This document shows positions 1 through 5,852 of a stretch of 5,852 nt of DNA, in pieces. Origin of the DNA: Lachnospiraceae bacterium (GTDB lineage: Bacteria > Bacillota_A > Clostridia > Lachnospirales > Lachnospiraceae); NCBI GenBank assembly GCA_017960415.1, contig JAGCZE010000060.1, positions 1 to 5,852 of the forward strand, given 5' to 3'. The notes under the pieces were generated by a model. It was not told where the DNA came from. It ran no database searches and worked only from the letters and a program-made list of their open reading frames with translations. The position numbers were made by a program, and so were the translations under genes. Position 1 is the stretch's first letter. Each line of letters opens with the position of its first letter.

Positions 1-1
1 C

Positions 2-1798
2 ACCGATCCCGACGCATTTGCTCTTGCACAGAAATACACAGTGGCTTATTCAGGCGATGTCGACAACCTTGACGGTCTGTATGCCAGCGAATGGGACAGC
101 CACGTTCTGACCCATACGAATCCCAACGTTGTGGGTATCTACACACGTAAGGACGATCCGTTAAAGGCCCTTCAGAATTCGCTTACTGCAGCCGGTGATT
201 CGGTATACAACACAGGTATCCTCATTTCCCCTGCCAGCGGCAAGCAGGTAGTTTCCCTTTACAAGACTGTTTTCGACGATAACGGTTCCATCGCCGGTTT
301 CGTAGGCGGTGCCGTTTATACCAACAGTCTGGTTGATACTCTGAACTCCATGAGCATGAGCGGAATGGAACATGCCCAGTACTGCATGATCAATGCCAAT
401 ACAAAAGCATTTATTTTCCACCCCGACGAAGAAAAGGTAGCCACCGAGGTCGAAGAAAAGTATTATCTTGACCTTTGTGAGAAATATGCCGGTACAAAGT
501 CCGATACGACAGAGATCATAGAGTATGAACAAGACGGTCAGAAATATGTTGCCGGTGTTTATTACATGTCCGAATACGGCTGGCTGTTCCTGCTCTCGGA
601 TGCAGAATCCGAAATCTTTGCTTCTGTTTACTCGATCCGCAACAAGATGATCATCTTCGGTGTAATTGCGCTGATCCTGCTTTGTGTCGTTTCCTATGCG
701 GTTATCCAGTTCCTGATCAAGCCCATGAAAGCGATCAATACAAGTCTGGAAGACCTCGGCAATCTTGATATCACCGAGAAGAGAGCCCTTGATGCCTTTG
801 CTTCAAGAGGCGACGAGATCGGTAATATTTCCAATGCAACCGAGAATCTCGTAACTTCGCTGCGCGACATTACCGGTACGCTGCATGAATGCAGCCAGAC
901 TCTCGATCAGAAGGCTGAGCAGCTTGAAGATTCCGCTGGTCAGCTGGTTGAAAACGTTACCGATAACGTAGCTACTACCGAAGAGCTTTCTGCACAGCTT
1001 GACAGCACCAATCAGGTCGTATCCAATGTCAACGGCGAGATCGACAAGATCGGCGATGTTGTCAACGGAATACGTCAATATATTGATTCTTCAGTCGATG
1101 CAAGTTCGGATGTCATCAACAGTGCCGGTGATATGAAGAATAAAGCTTCTTCGGCATACACCAACAGCCAGGACACCCTCGTACAGATCAGAACATCGGT
1201 TGATGAAGCTATTTCCAAGCTCAGCGGACTTTCCCGTATTAACGATCTTGCTTCTGAGATCCTGAATATTTCCAGTCAGACCAACCTGCTCTCACTGAAC
1301 GCTTCTATCGAGGCTGCAAGAGCCGGTGAGGCCGGACGCGGATTCGCGGTTGTTGCCGGTGAGATCGGAAAACTGGCCGATGATTCGCAGAATACAGCTT
1401 CCACGATCCAGGCAATCTGTAATGAAGCCAACGGCAGTATCAAGACCGTTAACGACTGCTTCGAAAGCATTATTGAATTCATTGCCACCGACGTATCATC
1501 CCAGTTCAAGGAATTTGCCGAGAAATCAACTATCTACAGTGATGATGTGGCAAGTATCCAGGAGCGTCTCGGAAGTATTAAAACCAGCGTCGGCGAACTT
1601 GAAAGCTCGGTACGCGATATTGCCAACAGCGTAAAGGATGTTTCGGTCATTACATCGGAGAACCGTTCCGCTATCGTTACGATCGTTGACAAGAACGAAA
1701 GTACTTCGAATATCGCCACAGAAATGCAGCATCAGGCAGAGCGCAACAAAGAGCTTGCTATGCAGCTTGATACTATCCTGCAGCAGTTTAAGAAATAA
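2..1798 (+). CDS. Methyl-accepting chemotaxis protein (dCache-TM-HAMP-MA), N-terminus outside window
   Basis: Membrane chemoreceptor that senses an extracellular ligand and controls CheA/CheW and so flagellar rotation. The frame is open from base 2 to TAA at 1796-1798 (598 visible residues). TM1 and the start of the sensor lie upstream, so the in-frame GTG at 41 is not taken as a start. Residues 1 to about 208 are most of a dCache-type sensor, with the sequence NVVGIYTR, a [16 protein letters not shown] strand pair, and a membrane-proximal lobe ending [11 protein letters not shown]2 is about residues 216-239. HAMP follows from KPMKAI to about residue 287. The signalling hairpin tip is [18 protein letters not shown] (from residue 426) followed by GRGFAVVA. 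About 157 residues follow the tip, roughly 22 heptads per arm, which suggests the 44H class. The C-terminus (LQQFKK) has no NWETF-like CheR tether. The ligand cannot be read from sequence. GH95 follows after 12 bp. The family call is very secure. Confidence 0.96.
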   Translation, partial: TDPDAFALAQKYTVAYSGDVDNLDGLYASEWDSHVLTHTNPNVVGIYTRKDDPLKALQNSLTAAGDSVYNTGILISPASGKQVVSLYKTVFDDNGSIAGFVGGAVYTNSLVDTLNSMSMSGMEHAQYCMINANTKAFIFHPDEEKVATEVEEKYYLDLCEKYAGTKSDTTEIIEYEQDGQKYVAGVYYMSEYGWLFLLSDAESEIFASVYSIRNKMIIFGVIALILLCVVSYAVIQFLIKPMKAINTSLEDLGNLDITEKRALDAFASRGDEIGNISNATENLVTSLRDITGTLHECSQTLDQKAEQLEDSAGQLVENVTDNVATTEELSAQLDSTNQVVSNVNGEIDKIGDVVNGIRQYIDSSVDASSDVINSAGDMKNKASSAYTNSQDTLVQIRTSVDEAISKLSGLSRINDLASEILNISSQTNLLSLNASIEAARAGEAGRGFAVVAGEIGKLADDSQNTASTIQAICNEANGSIKTVNDCFESIIEFIATDVSSQFKEFAEKSTIYSDDVASIQERLGSIKTSVGELESSVRDIANSVKDVSVITSENRSAIVTIVDKNESTSNIATEMQHQAERNKELAMQLDTILQQFKK

Positions 1799-1800
1799 TC

Positions 1801-1810
1801 AGAGGTTAAC
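1801..1810 (+). promoter_or_regulatory. Ribosome binding site of the GH95 gene
   Basis: AGAGG at 1801-1805 is followed by a 5-base spacer (TTAAC) and ATG at 1811. It lies entirely in the 12-bp gap after the chemoreceptor stop and supports both the GH95 start choice and translation from a shared mRNA. There is no room for an independent promoter in the gap itself. Confidence 0.8.
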
Positions 1811-4057
1811 ATGCGGACTATCACAAACCACACGATCAGTTTCGATGCTCCCGCAGCCAACTGGAACGAAGCACTTCCGATCGGTAACGGGACACTGGGC
1901 GCCATGGTCTACTCCACCCCTTTCACCGAGCTGCTCCAGCTCAATGAAGACAGTGTCTGGTACGGCGGTCCGAGAGACCGCAACAATCCTTCGGCATTGG
2001 AGAACCTGCCGAAGATCAGACAGCTGATACTGGACGGAAAGATCTCGGCAGCCCAGGAACTGTGTGCGCTGGCTCTTGCAGGCTGTCCCGATATGCAGAG
2101 CCATTATGAGGCACTCGGCAATCTGTATATTCATTTTTCCGGAAAGTCCCGGGATTTTACCGATTACAACCGTACCCTCGACATTGAAAATGCAGTTGTA
2201 AAGACGGACTTTACGCGTGATGGGGTGCATTATACCCGTGAATGTTTCTCGAGCTACCCCGACAACGTCATAGCTATCCGTCTTACCGCAGATAAGCCTC
2301 ACAGCATCTCATTCTATACGCAGATCGCGCGAGGTGATATCACCTGGGATCTTTCGCCTGTAGAAACGCAGGTATTGAGAAATCCCGGATATAATTCGTT
2401 TGTCGATGAATGCGGCAATGTCAGGGACGGGGTCACCGTTCTGTCCGGACAGATGGGCGGCGAGGATGCAATAAGCTATGTATGCGGCATTTTTGTTACA
2501 CAGGACGGCGGAAGCCTCGAATCGATAGGCAACAGCCAGGTCGTAAAGGACGCTGATTCCGCCGTTATCTACATTGCCGCACGCACCACTTTCCGTATTC
2601 CCGATCCGCTGCTTGAAACACTCGGTATTCTTTTCAAGGCCGGTGAAAAAGGCTGGGAAGACCTGCGTAAAGACCACATCAGGGATCATCGCAGTCTCTA
2701 TGACCGCGTATCTCTTGAACTTCCCGGAGACAAGACCGTACCGTTCCTGTTCAATTTCGGACGTTACCTTCTTATCGCCTCGAGCCGTCCGGGTTCACTC
2801 CCCGCGAACCTGCAGGGAATCTGGTGCAAAGACTTTAATCCTGCATGGGGGAGTAAATTTACGATCAATATCAATGCTGAGATGAATTACTGGCCCGCAG
2901 AGACCTGTAATCTTTCAGAATGTCATCTGCCCCTGTTCAATCTGATCGAGCGTATGCTCCCGAACGGCAGGAAAACAGCCAAAGTAATGTACGGCTGCCG
3001 TGGCTTTGTGGCTCACCACAACACGGATATATGGGGTGACACCGCACCGCAGGATGTCTGCCTGAGCGCAACCTTCTGGGAAATGGGTGCCGCATGGCTG
3101 TGCCTGCATATTTGGGAACACTATACATTTACGAATGATATCGATTTCCTGAACAGATATTTTCCGATCATGTGCGAAGCAGCAAGGTTCCTGCTGGATT
3201 TCATGATCGAAGACAACGGAAATCTTGTCAGCTGCCCTACTCTTTCGCCCGAAAACGAATACAGGCTTCCAAACGGCGAGAAGGGGGTTATTTGCAAGGG
3301 TGCGTCAATGGACAGTCAGATTACGGCGGAATTATTTGATGACTGTTTAAGAGCGTTTTTTGAGCTTACAGCGGCAGATAAAAATAACATTAAAGAACTT
3401 ATCACTGAAATCGAAGTGGCTGTCAAAAAGCTTCCTCCGATATCCATCGGCAAATACGGTCAGATCATGGAATGGGCAGAGGATTACGAAGAGACCGATC
3501 CCGGACACAGACATATCTCGCATCTGTTCGCACTGCATCCGGGCAGCAGGATATCTTGCGATACCACTCCGGAGCTTGCAAAAGCCGCACGCACCACGAT
3601 CGAACGCAGGCTTGCCGGCGGAGGCGGTCATACCGGCTGGAGCAGGGCATGGATCATCAATATGTGGGCCCGGCTTCATGACGGTGACGAAGCGCTGAAG
3701 AATGTAAAAGCGCTGATCGAAAGATCAACGCTTCCCAATATGTTTGACAATCATCCGCCTTTCCAGATTGACGGTAATTTCGGAGCAACTTCAGGCATAG
3801 CAGAAATGCTCCTGCAAAGCCACGCCGGCTGCATAAGACTACTGCCTGCACTTCCCGCGGAATGGACGGACGGCAAGGTCAAAGGACTTCGGGCACGAGG
3901 CGGTATTACTGTTGATATTGAATGGCAGAACGGCCGTCTCAAAGAAGCTGTCCTGACTGCCGATAAAGACTGTTCGGTTCTCGTCAGAAGCATGTATCCG
4001 GATGAAGAAGTTGAATTAAAGGCCGGAAAGCCTTATGTGTTTCCCGTCGTTGGCTAA
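1811..4057 (+). CDS. GH95 family alpha-L-fucosidase / alpha-L-galactosidase, intracellular
   Basis: Inverting exo-glycosidase removing terminal alpha-linked L-fucose or L-galactose from oligosaccharides. Family motifs run the full length: [17 protein letters not shown] (residues 17-33), [17 protein letters not shown] (44-60), the [22 protein letters not shown] type motif (317-338), [14 protein letters not shown] (351-364), [14 protein letters not shown] (402-415), LSPENEY (478-484), [17 protein letters not shown] (557-573), HTGWSRAW (607-614) and [11 protein letters not shown] (648-658). By motif position, N353/N355 match the paired catalytic Asn, E481 the general acid and D654 the auxiliary Asp of Bifidobacterium bifidum AfcA. 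T351 sits two residues before N353, where AfcA-type fucosidases have His, so L-galactose activity is possible. There is no signal peptide, so a cytoplasmic location and imported substrates are inferred. The 748 residues are slightly short for the family because the linker near residues 300-314 is trimmed. It is probably co-transcribed with the chemoreceptor. The last 42 bases overlap the opposing phosphatase remnant. Confidence 0.95.
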   Translation: MRTITNHTISFDAPAANWNEALPIGNGTLGAMVYSTPFTELLQLNEDSVWYGGPRDRNNPSALENLPKIRQLILDGKISAAQELCALALAGCPDMQSHYEALGNLYIHFSGKSRDFTDYNRTLDIENAVVKTDFTRDGVHYTRECFSSYPDNVIAIRLTADKPHSISFYTQIARGDITWDLSPVETQVLRNPGYNSFVDECGNVRDGVTVLSGQMGGEDAISYVCGIFVTQDGGSLESIGNSQVVKDADSAVIYIAARTTFRIPDPLLETLGILFKAGEKGWEDLRKDHIRDHRSLYDRVSLELPGDKTVPFLFNFGRYLLIASSRPGSLPANLQGIWCKDFNPAWGSKFTININAEMNYWPAETCNLSECHLPLFNLIERMLPNGRKTAKVMYGCRGFVAHHNTDIWGDTAPQDVCLSATFWEMGAAWLCLHIWEHYTFTNDIDFLNRYFPIMCEAARFLLDFMIEDNGNLVSCPTLSPENEYRLPNGEKGVICKGASMDSQITAELFDDCLRAFFELTAADKNNIKELITEIEVAVKKLPPISIGKYGQIMEWAEDYEETDPGHRHISHLFALHPGSRISCDTTPELAKAARTTIERRLAGGGGHTGWSRAWIINMWARLHDGDEALKNVKALIERSTLPNMFDNHPPFQIDGNFGATSGIAEMLLQSHAGCIRLLPALPAEWTDGKVKGLRARGGITVDIEWQNGRLKEAVLTADKDCSVLVRSMYPDEEVELKAGKPYVFPVVG

Positions 4058-4486
4058 CTCAAGGCACGGAAGTGTTCCGGGCCCGGCATGCCTGTCAAAA
4101 CGCAATATAGTGATGCCCGTGAATTCGATATGTAACAGTGCACAGGCATACGAAAAAGGAAGATTCAGTATATGAGCCATTGCAGCACAGGACGATCCGC
4201 CGTGTGAAAACAGAGCGACCGTCCTGTGTTTTTCTTCTTCCGCTGTATGACGGTAATATGCTCCTTCACGGATATAGCCGAACCCTGCCAGCCATTCGTC
4301 GATCCCCTTTTCTACACAATCAACACTTTCAAGAACCCTGTTTGTCTTAAAATACGGTTCTTCGCGCCAATCACGGCAGTTTAAGTCAATCCCCTGCCTG
4401 GCCATTTCGTCCACGATATTCCAAGGATGTCCGTTCGAAAATAAGGGTGTATCATCAATACTCCCCCATTGTCGCCGTAAACCCGA
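4016..4486 (-). pseudogene. Histidine phosphatase (phosphoglycerate-mutase-like) remnant, N-terminus missing
   Basis: C-terminal part of a small-molecule histidine phosphatase of the Clostridial type. The frame is open from just after tandem TGA TGA (4492-4487) to TAA at 4018-4016. Family-like segments are WGSIDDTPLFSNGHPWN near the beginning, WREEPYFKTNRVLESVD, GFGYIREGAYYR, and ALFSHGGSS, whose His (codon 4204-4202) matches the second catalytic His. The C-terminal ELANDGKHI also looks native. The N-terminal part, carrying the RHG nucleophile and the start codon (roughly 90-100 residues in a family of about 240), is absent: the homology begins about ten codons after the end of the aldo/keto reductase gene. 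The longest start-initiated frame is 132 codons from GTG 4414, with ATG 4405 as an alternative; neither has a convincing Shine-Dalgarno. Any product would lack the nucleophile. A deletion next to the reductase is the simplest reading. The 3' end overlaps the GH95 3' end by 42 bp. Confidence 0.8.
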
Positions 4487-4495
4487 TCATCAATC

Positions 4496-5560
4496 CTAAT
4501 AGTTGCCGTAAGCCTTGATCAGCCTGTGTATCCGCTCTATCTCCTCGGGAATGTACAGATGCCGGCCGCATTCTTTCATACAGGGCTGTTCGGTGCAGGA
4601 CCTGCAATGCCGGTAATTATTCTCCAGATCCATTTTCAGCTTGTTGATCGCCCAGTATTCTTTACCGAGATTATAATAATTGTACTGACGGAAGCTTGTG
4701 TGAATCTCATGTCCGTAAATACAGACGCACCTCTCGCACCGGTCGCATCCGATGGGTTCAAAGTCCTTTTTCAGACGTTCCAGCACTTCTTCAAATGAAA
4801 AATGTATCTCCGGGTATTCATTTTCAAATGCCTCATCGCACTGCTCAAAAGTGCCTATTCCCAATAATGCGCACGAGAACGGATACTCAAGTATCCCTCC
4901 GATGAGTTCTCTTACCGCGAATGGGCCTGTCAGGAGCCCCGCCGCAAAAACCTTGTTGAGTATGAAGCCCTTATTTCTGAACGCATCCTCTTCTTTTATC
5001 CTGTCAAGCATGCCTCTTTCGAGTATATTCCCGCTTCCCTGCAGCACATCGACTCTCTTGTCAAGGGCCGCACGGTACAAAACATTGTAATAGTGGGAAG
5101 CGATCCCCGTAAAACCTATCTTTCCCTCTCTTTTCAGATCATACAGGGCATCCAGGGCACCGCCCTTTGCAAAGACCTCATCAACATTGCTCTCATCCAC
5201 CTGATGAACAAAATAGATGTCCGGTTTCGTGCCCAGATTGTCAATGGATCTTATAACCTCCCGATATATGTCTCCCCCGTTGTAGAACCTTGCTTTATCG
5301 GAAATAATGATCCTGTTCCTGTCAACGGTTTGGGCGAATCTGCCCAGCTTGATCTCCGCATCTCCGTATTCTTCCAATATCGCGGTGTCATAGAAATTAC
5401 ATCCGTAATCGAAGGCCTTTCTCATGATCGCCACAGCAGTATCCGTATCAGGGCTGAAAAACTGAGGCAGCACCGGAACATGTCCGCTCAATATCGGGAT
5501 AGTCCCGAAGCCCAGCTCCGACACGCGCAATCCCGTGTTTCCAAGCTCTCTGTATCTCAT
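4496..5560 (-). CDS. Aldo/keto reductase, COG1453-like, with Cys-rich (probable Fe-S) C-terminal domain
   Basis: Probable NAD(P)H- or Fe-S-linked oxidoreductase of unknown substrate, cytoplasmic (no signal or membrane segment). The protein is complete, 354 residues, ATG at 5560 to TAG at 4498-4496. The N-terminus RYRELGNTGLRVSELGFGT is the classic aldo/keto reductase opening. The catalytic tetrad can be placed as D58 (NFYDTA), Y65 (EEYGDAE), K89 (IISDKAR) and H119 (YFVHQVD). GKIGFTGIASHY (147-158) and CALLGIGTFEQCDEA (230-244) are the usual late barrel strands. The tail has two cysteine groups, C272-x2-C275-x2-C278-x-C280 and C319-x2-C322-x4-C327-x3-C331, then IPEEI, as in COG1453-like reductases with ferredoxin-type tails. 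The first group lacks the usual CxPCP ending, so cluster type is uncertain. It starts 15 bp after the LRR gene and is probably operonic with it. It is the only intact gene in the minus-strand block. Confidence 0.92.
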   Translation of the reverse strand: MRYRELGNTGLRVSELGFGTIPILSGHVPVLPQFFSPDTDTAVAIMRKAFDYGCNFYDTAILEEYGDAEIKLGRFAQTVDRNRIIISDKARFYNGGDIYREVIRSIDNLGTKPDIYFVHQVDESNVDEVFAKGGALDALYDLKREGKIGFTGIASHYYNVLYRAALDKRVDVLQGSGNILERGMLDRIKEEDAFRNKGFILNKVFAAGLLTGPFAVRELIGGILEYPFSCALLGIGTFEQCDEAFENEYPEIHFSFEEVLERLKKDFEPIGCDRCERCVCIYGHEIHTSFRQYNYYNLGKEYWAINKLKMDLENNYRHCRSCTEQPCMKECGRHLYIPEEIERIHRLIKAYGNY

Positions 5561-5574
5561 ATATATATCCTTTT
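5561..5574 (-). promoter_or_regulatory. Ribosome binding site of the aldo/keto reductase gene, with AT-repeat spacer
   Basis: On the minus strand AAAAGGA (5574-5568) is followed by a 7-base spacer TATATAT and ATG at 5560-5558. The site overlaps the second of the two stop codons of the upstream LRR gene. The spacer plus the first bases of the ATG make an (AT)5 run at 5559-5568. Confidence 0.75.
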
Positions 5575-5575
5575 A

Positions 5576-5852
5576 TTATTTCTCTTTCATGATCCGTACC
5601 TTGTCGCAGAAGGCGAAGGCCCTGCCATCGATTATGGTTCCTGCGGAAATATGTACTTCCTCCAGGGCATCACAAAACGCAAATGCTTCGGCTTCTATCA
5701 CTTTCACCGATGCGGGGATAAAAAGCTTCGTCAGCGATTTACAGCGGAAGAATGCCCTCTCGGGTATTACTTCCAGATGTTCGGAAATATGTATTTTCTT
5801 AAGACTGCATCAATGTTCAAAACATCTGCTCCCCAGCTCTTTCAGTTTATAC
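5576..5852 (-). pseudogene. BspA-like leucine-rich-repeat protein, 3' end, interrupted by in-frame TGA
   Basis: C-terminal end of a BspA/LRR_5-type repeat protein, a family often found in surface or secreted proteins of gut bacteria. Read leftward, the frame holds LRR units with the pattern L..I.I....V..I...AF..C: SLKKIHISEHLEVIPE-RAFFRCK (23 residues), SLTKLFIPASVKVIEA-EAFAFCD (23) and a 22-residue unit beginning ALEEVHISAGTIIDG, then VRIMKEK and tandem TAA TAA (5578-5573). Upstream of these, KLKELGSRCFEH is the end of another unit, but TGA at 5812-5810 falls exactly where the conserved Cys of that unit is expected. The frame is preserved on both sides, so a substitution, not an indel, is indicated. 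No ATG downstream of the TGA could restart translation before the last few codons. The gene continues off the right edge. It could be a true nonsense mutation or a sequencing error. It lies 15 bp upstream of the reductase gene. Confidence 0.75.
5644..5793 (-). repeat. Direct 12-base repeat marking LRR units
   Basis: TACATATTTCCG (minus strand) occurs at 5793-5782 and again at 5655-5644. The offset is 138 bases, exactly two 69-base (23-residue) LRR units. Both copies encode the same strand element (I/V-H-I-S). This reflects internal duplication of repeat units within the gene and is not a mobile element. Confidence 0.6.

Noticed and set aside
41..43. GTG at 41 as the chemoreceptor start
   Set aside because: The frame stays open to the window edge and a start here would remove TM1 and half of the sensor domain. 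It has no Shine-Dalgarno-like sequence upstream.
161..532. 123-codon minus-strand open frame opposite the sensor domain
   Set aside because: The plus strand encodes a well-conserved dCache sensor. The antisense product has no domain features and no ribosome binding site worth noting.
1799..2302. 167-codon minus-strand open frame opposite the GH95 N-terminus
   Set aside because: It is a shadow of a clearly conserved GH95 coding region. The translation shows no recognisable family, and its end simply abuts the GH95 start.
3352..3364. T6 run (GCGTTTTTTGAG) in the GH95 gene as a frameshift or slippage site
   Set aside because: The GH95 frame is intact and family motifs continue in the same frame on both sides, so no shift is needed.
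4077..4086. Perfect palindrome CCGGGCCCGG just after the GH95 stop, as a possible terminator or operator
   Set aside because: It has no loop and no following T-run, and it lies within the phosphatase frame (AGPG codons). It is better explained as coding sequence.
4138..4350. 70-codon plus-strand open frame in the region between GH95 and the reductase
   Set aside because: The opposite strand carries clear histidine-phosphatase sequence. The plus-strand translation has no recognisable features.
5770..5812. Selenocysteine insertion at the LRR TGA
   Set aside because: No plausible stem-loop of bacterial SECIS type is seen just downstream of the TGA, and LRR repeat proteins have no known use for selenocysteine at this structural Cys.

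Overview
The window looks like chromosomal DNA of an anaerobic, motile, glycan-degrading Bacillota bacterium, most likely a gut or rumen member of the Clostridia (Lachnospiraceae or Oscillospiraceae type). This is inferred from the gene mix: a dCache chemoreceptor, an intracellular GH95 glycosidase, a Cys-rich aldo/keto reductase, a BspA-type leucine-rich-repeat (LRR) protein, AGAGG/AAAGGA ribosome binding sites and TAA/TAG stops. No marker gene fixes the taxon.

Plus strand, 2-4057. The 3' part of a methyl-accepting chemotaxis protein (half of a periplasmic-type dCache sensor, TM2, HAMP, full signalling hairpin) is followed after 12 bp by a complete GH95 alpha-L-fucosidase/alpha-L-galactosidase of 748 residues with its own Shine-Dalgarno. 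They are almost certainly one transcription unit. The enzyme has no signal peptide, so it should act on imported oligosaccharides while the receptor senses an external ligand.

Minus strand, 5852-4016. Reading leftward come the 3' end of an LRR (BspA-like) gene with an in-frame TGA at a conserved cysteine position, then 15 bp, then an intact 354-residue COG1453-like aldo/keto reductase with eight clustered C-terminal cysteines, then a histidine-phosphatase remnant that has lost its N-terminal part including the RHG nucleophile motif. The remnant ends inside the 3' end of the GH95 gene, giving a 42-bp tail-to-tail overlap.

The plus-strand pair reads as a working chemotaxis-plus-glycan unit. 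The minus-strand block looks partly decayed, with one intact gene between two broken ones. Virtually the whole window is coding or former coding sequence. No tRNA, rRNA, CRISPR array, insertion sequence, riboswitch or convincing intrinsic terminator is visible. The points most worth a second look are the chemoreceptor-GH95 coupling, the Thr (not His) at the presumed specificity position of the GH95 enzyme, and the in-frame TGA in the LRR gene.
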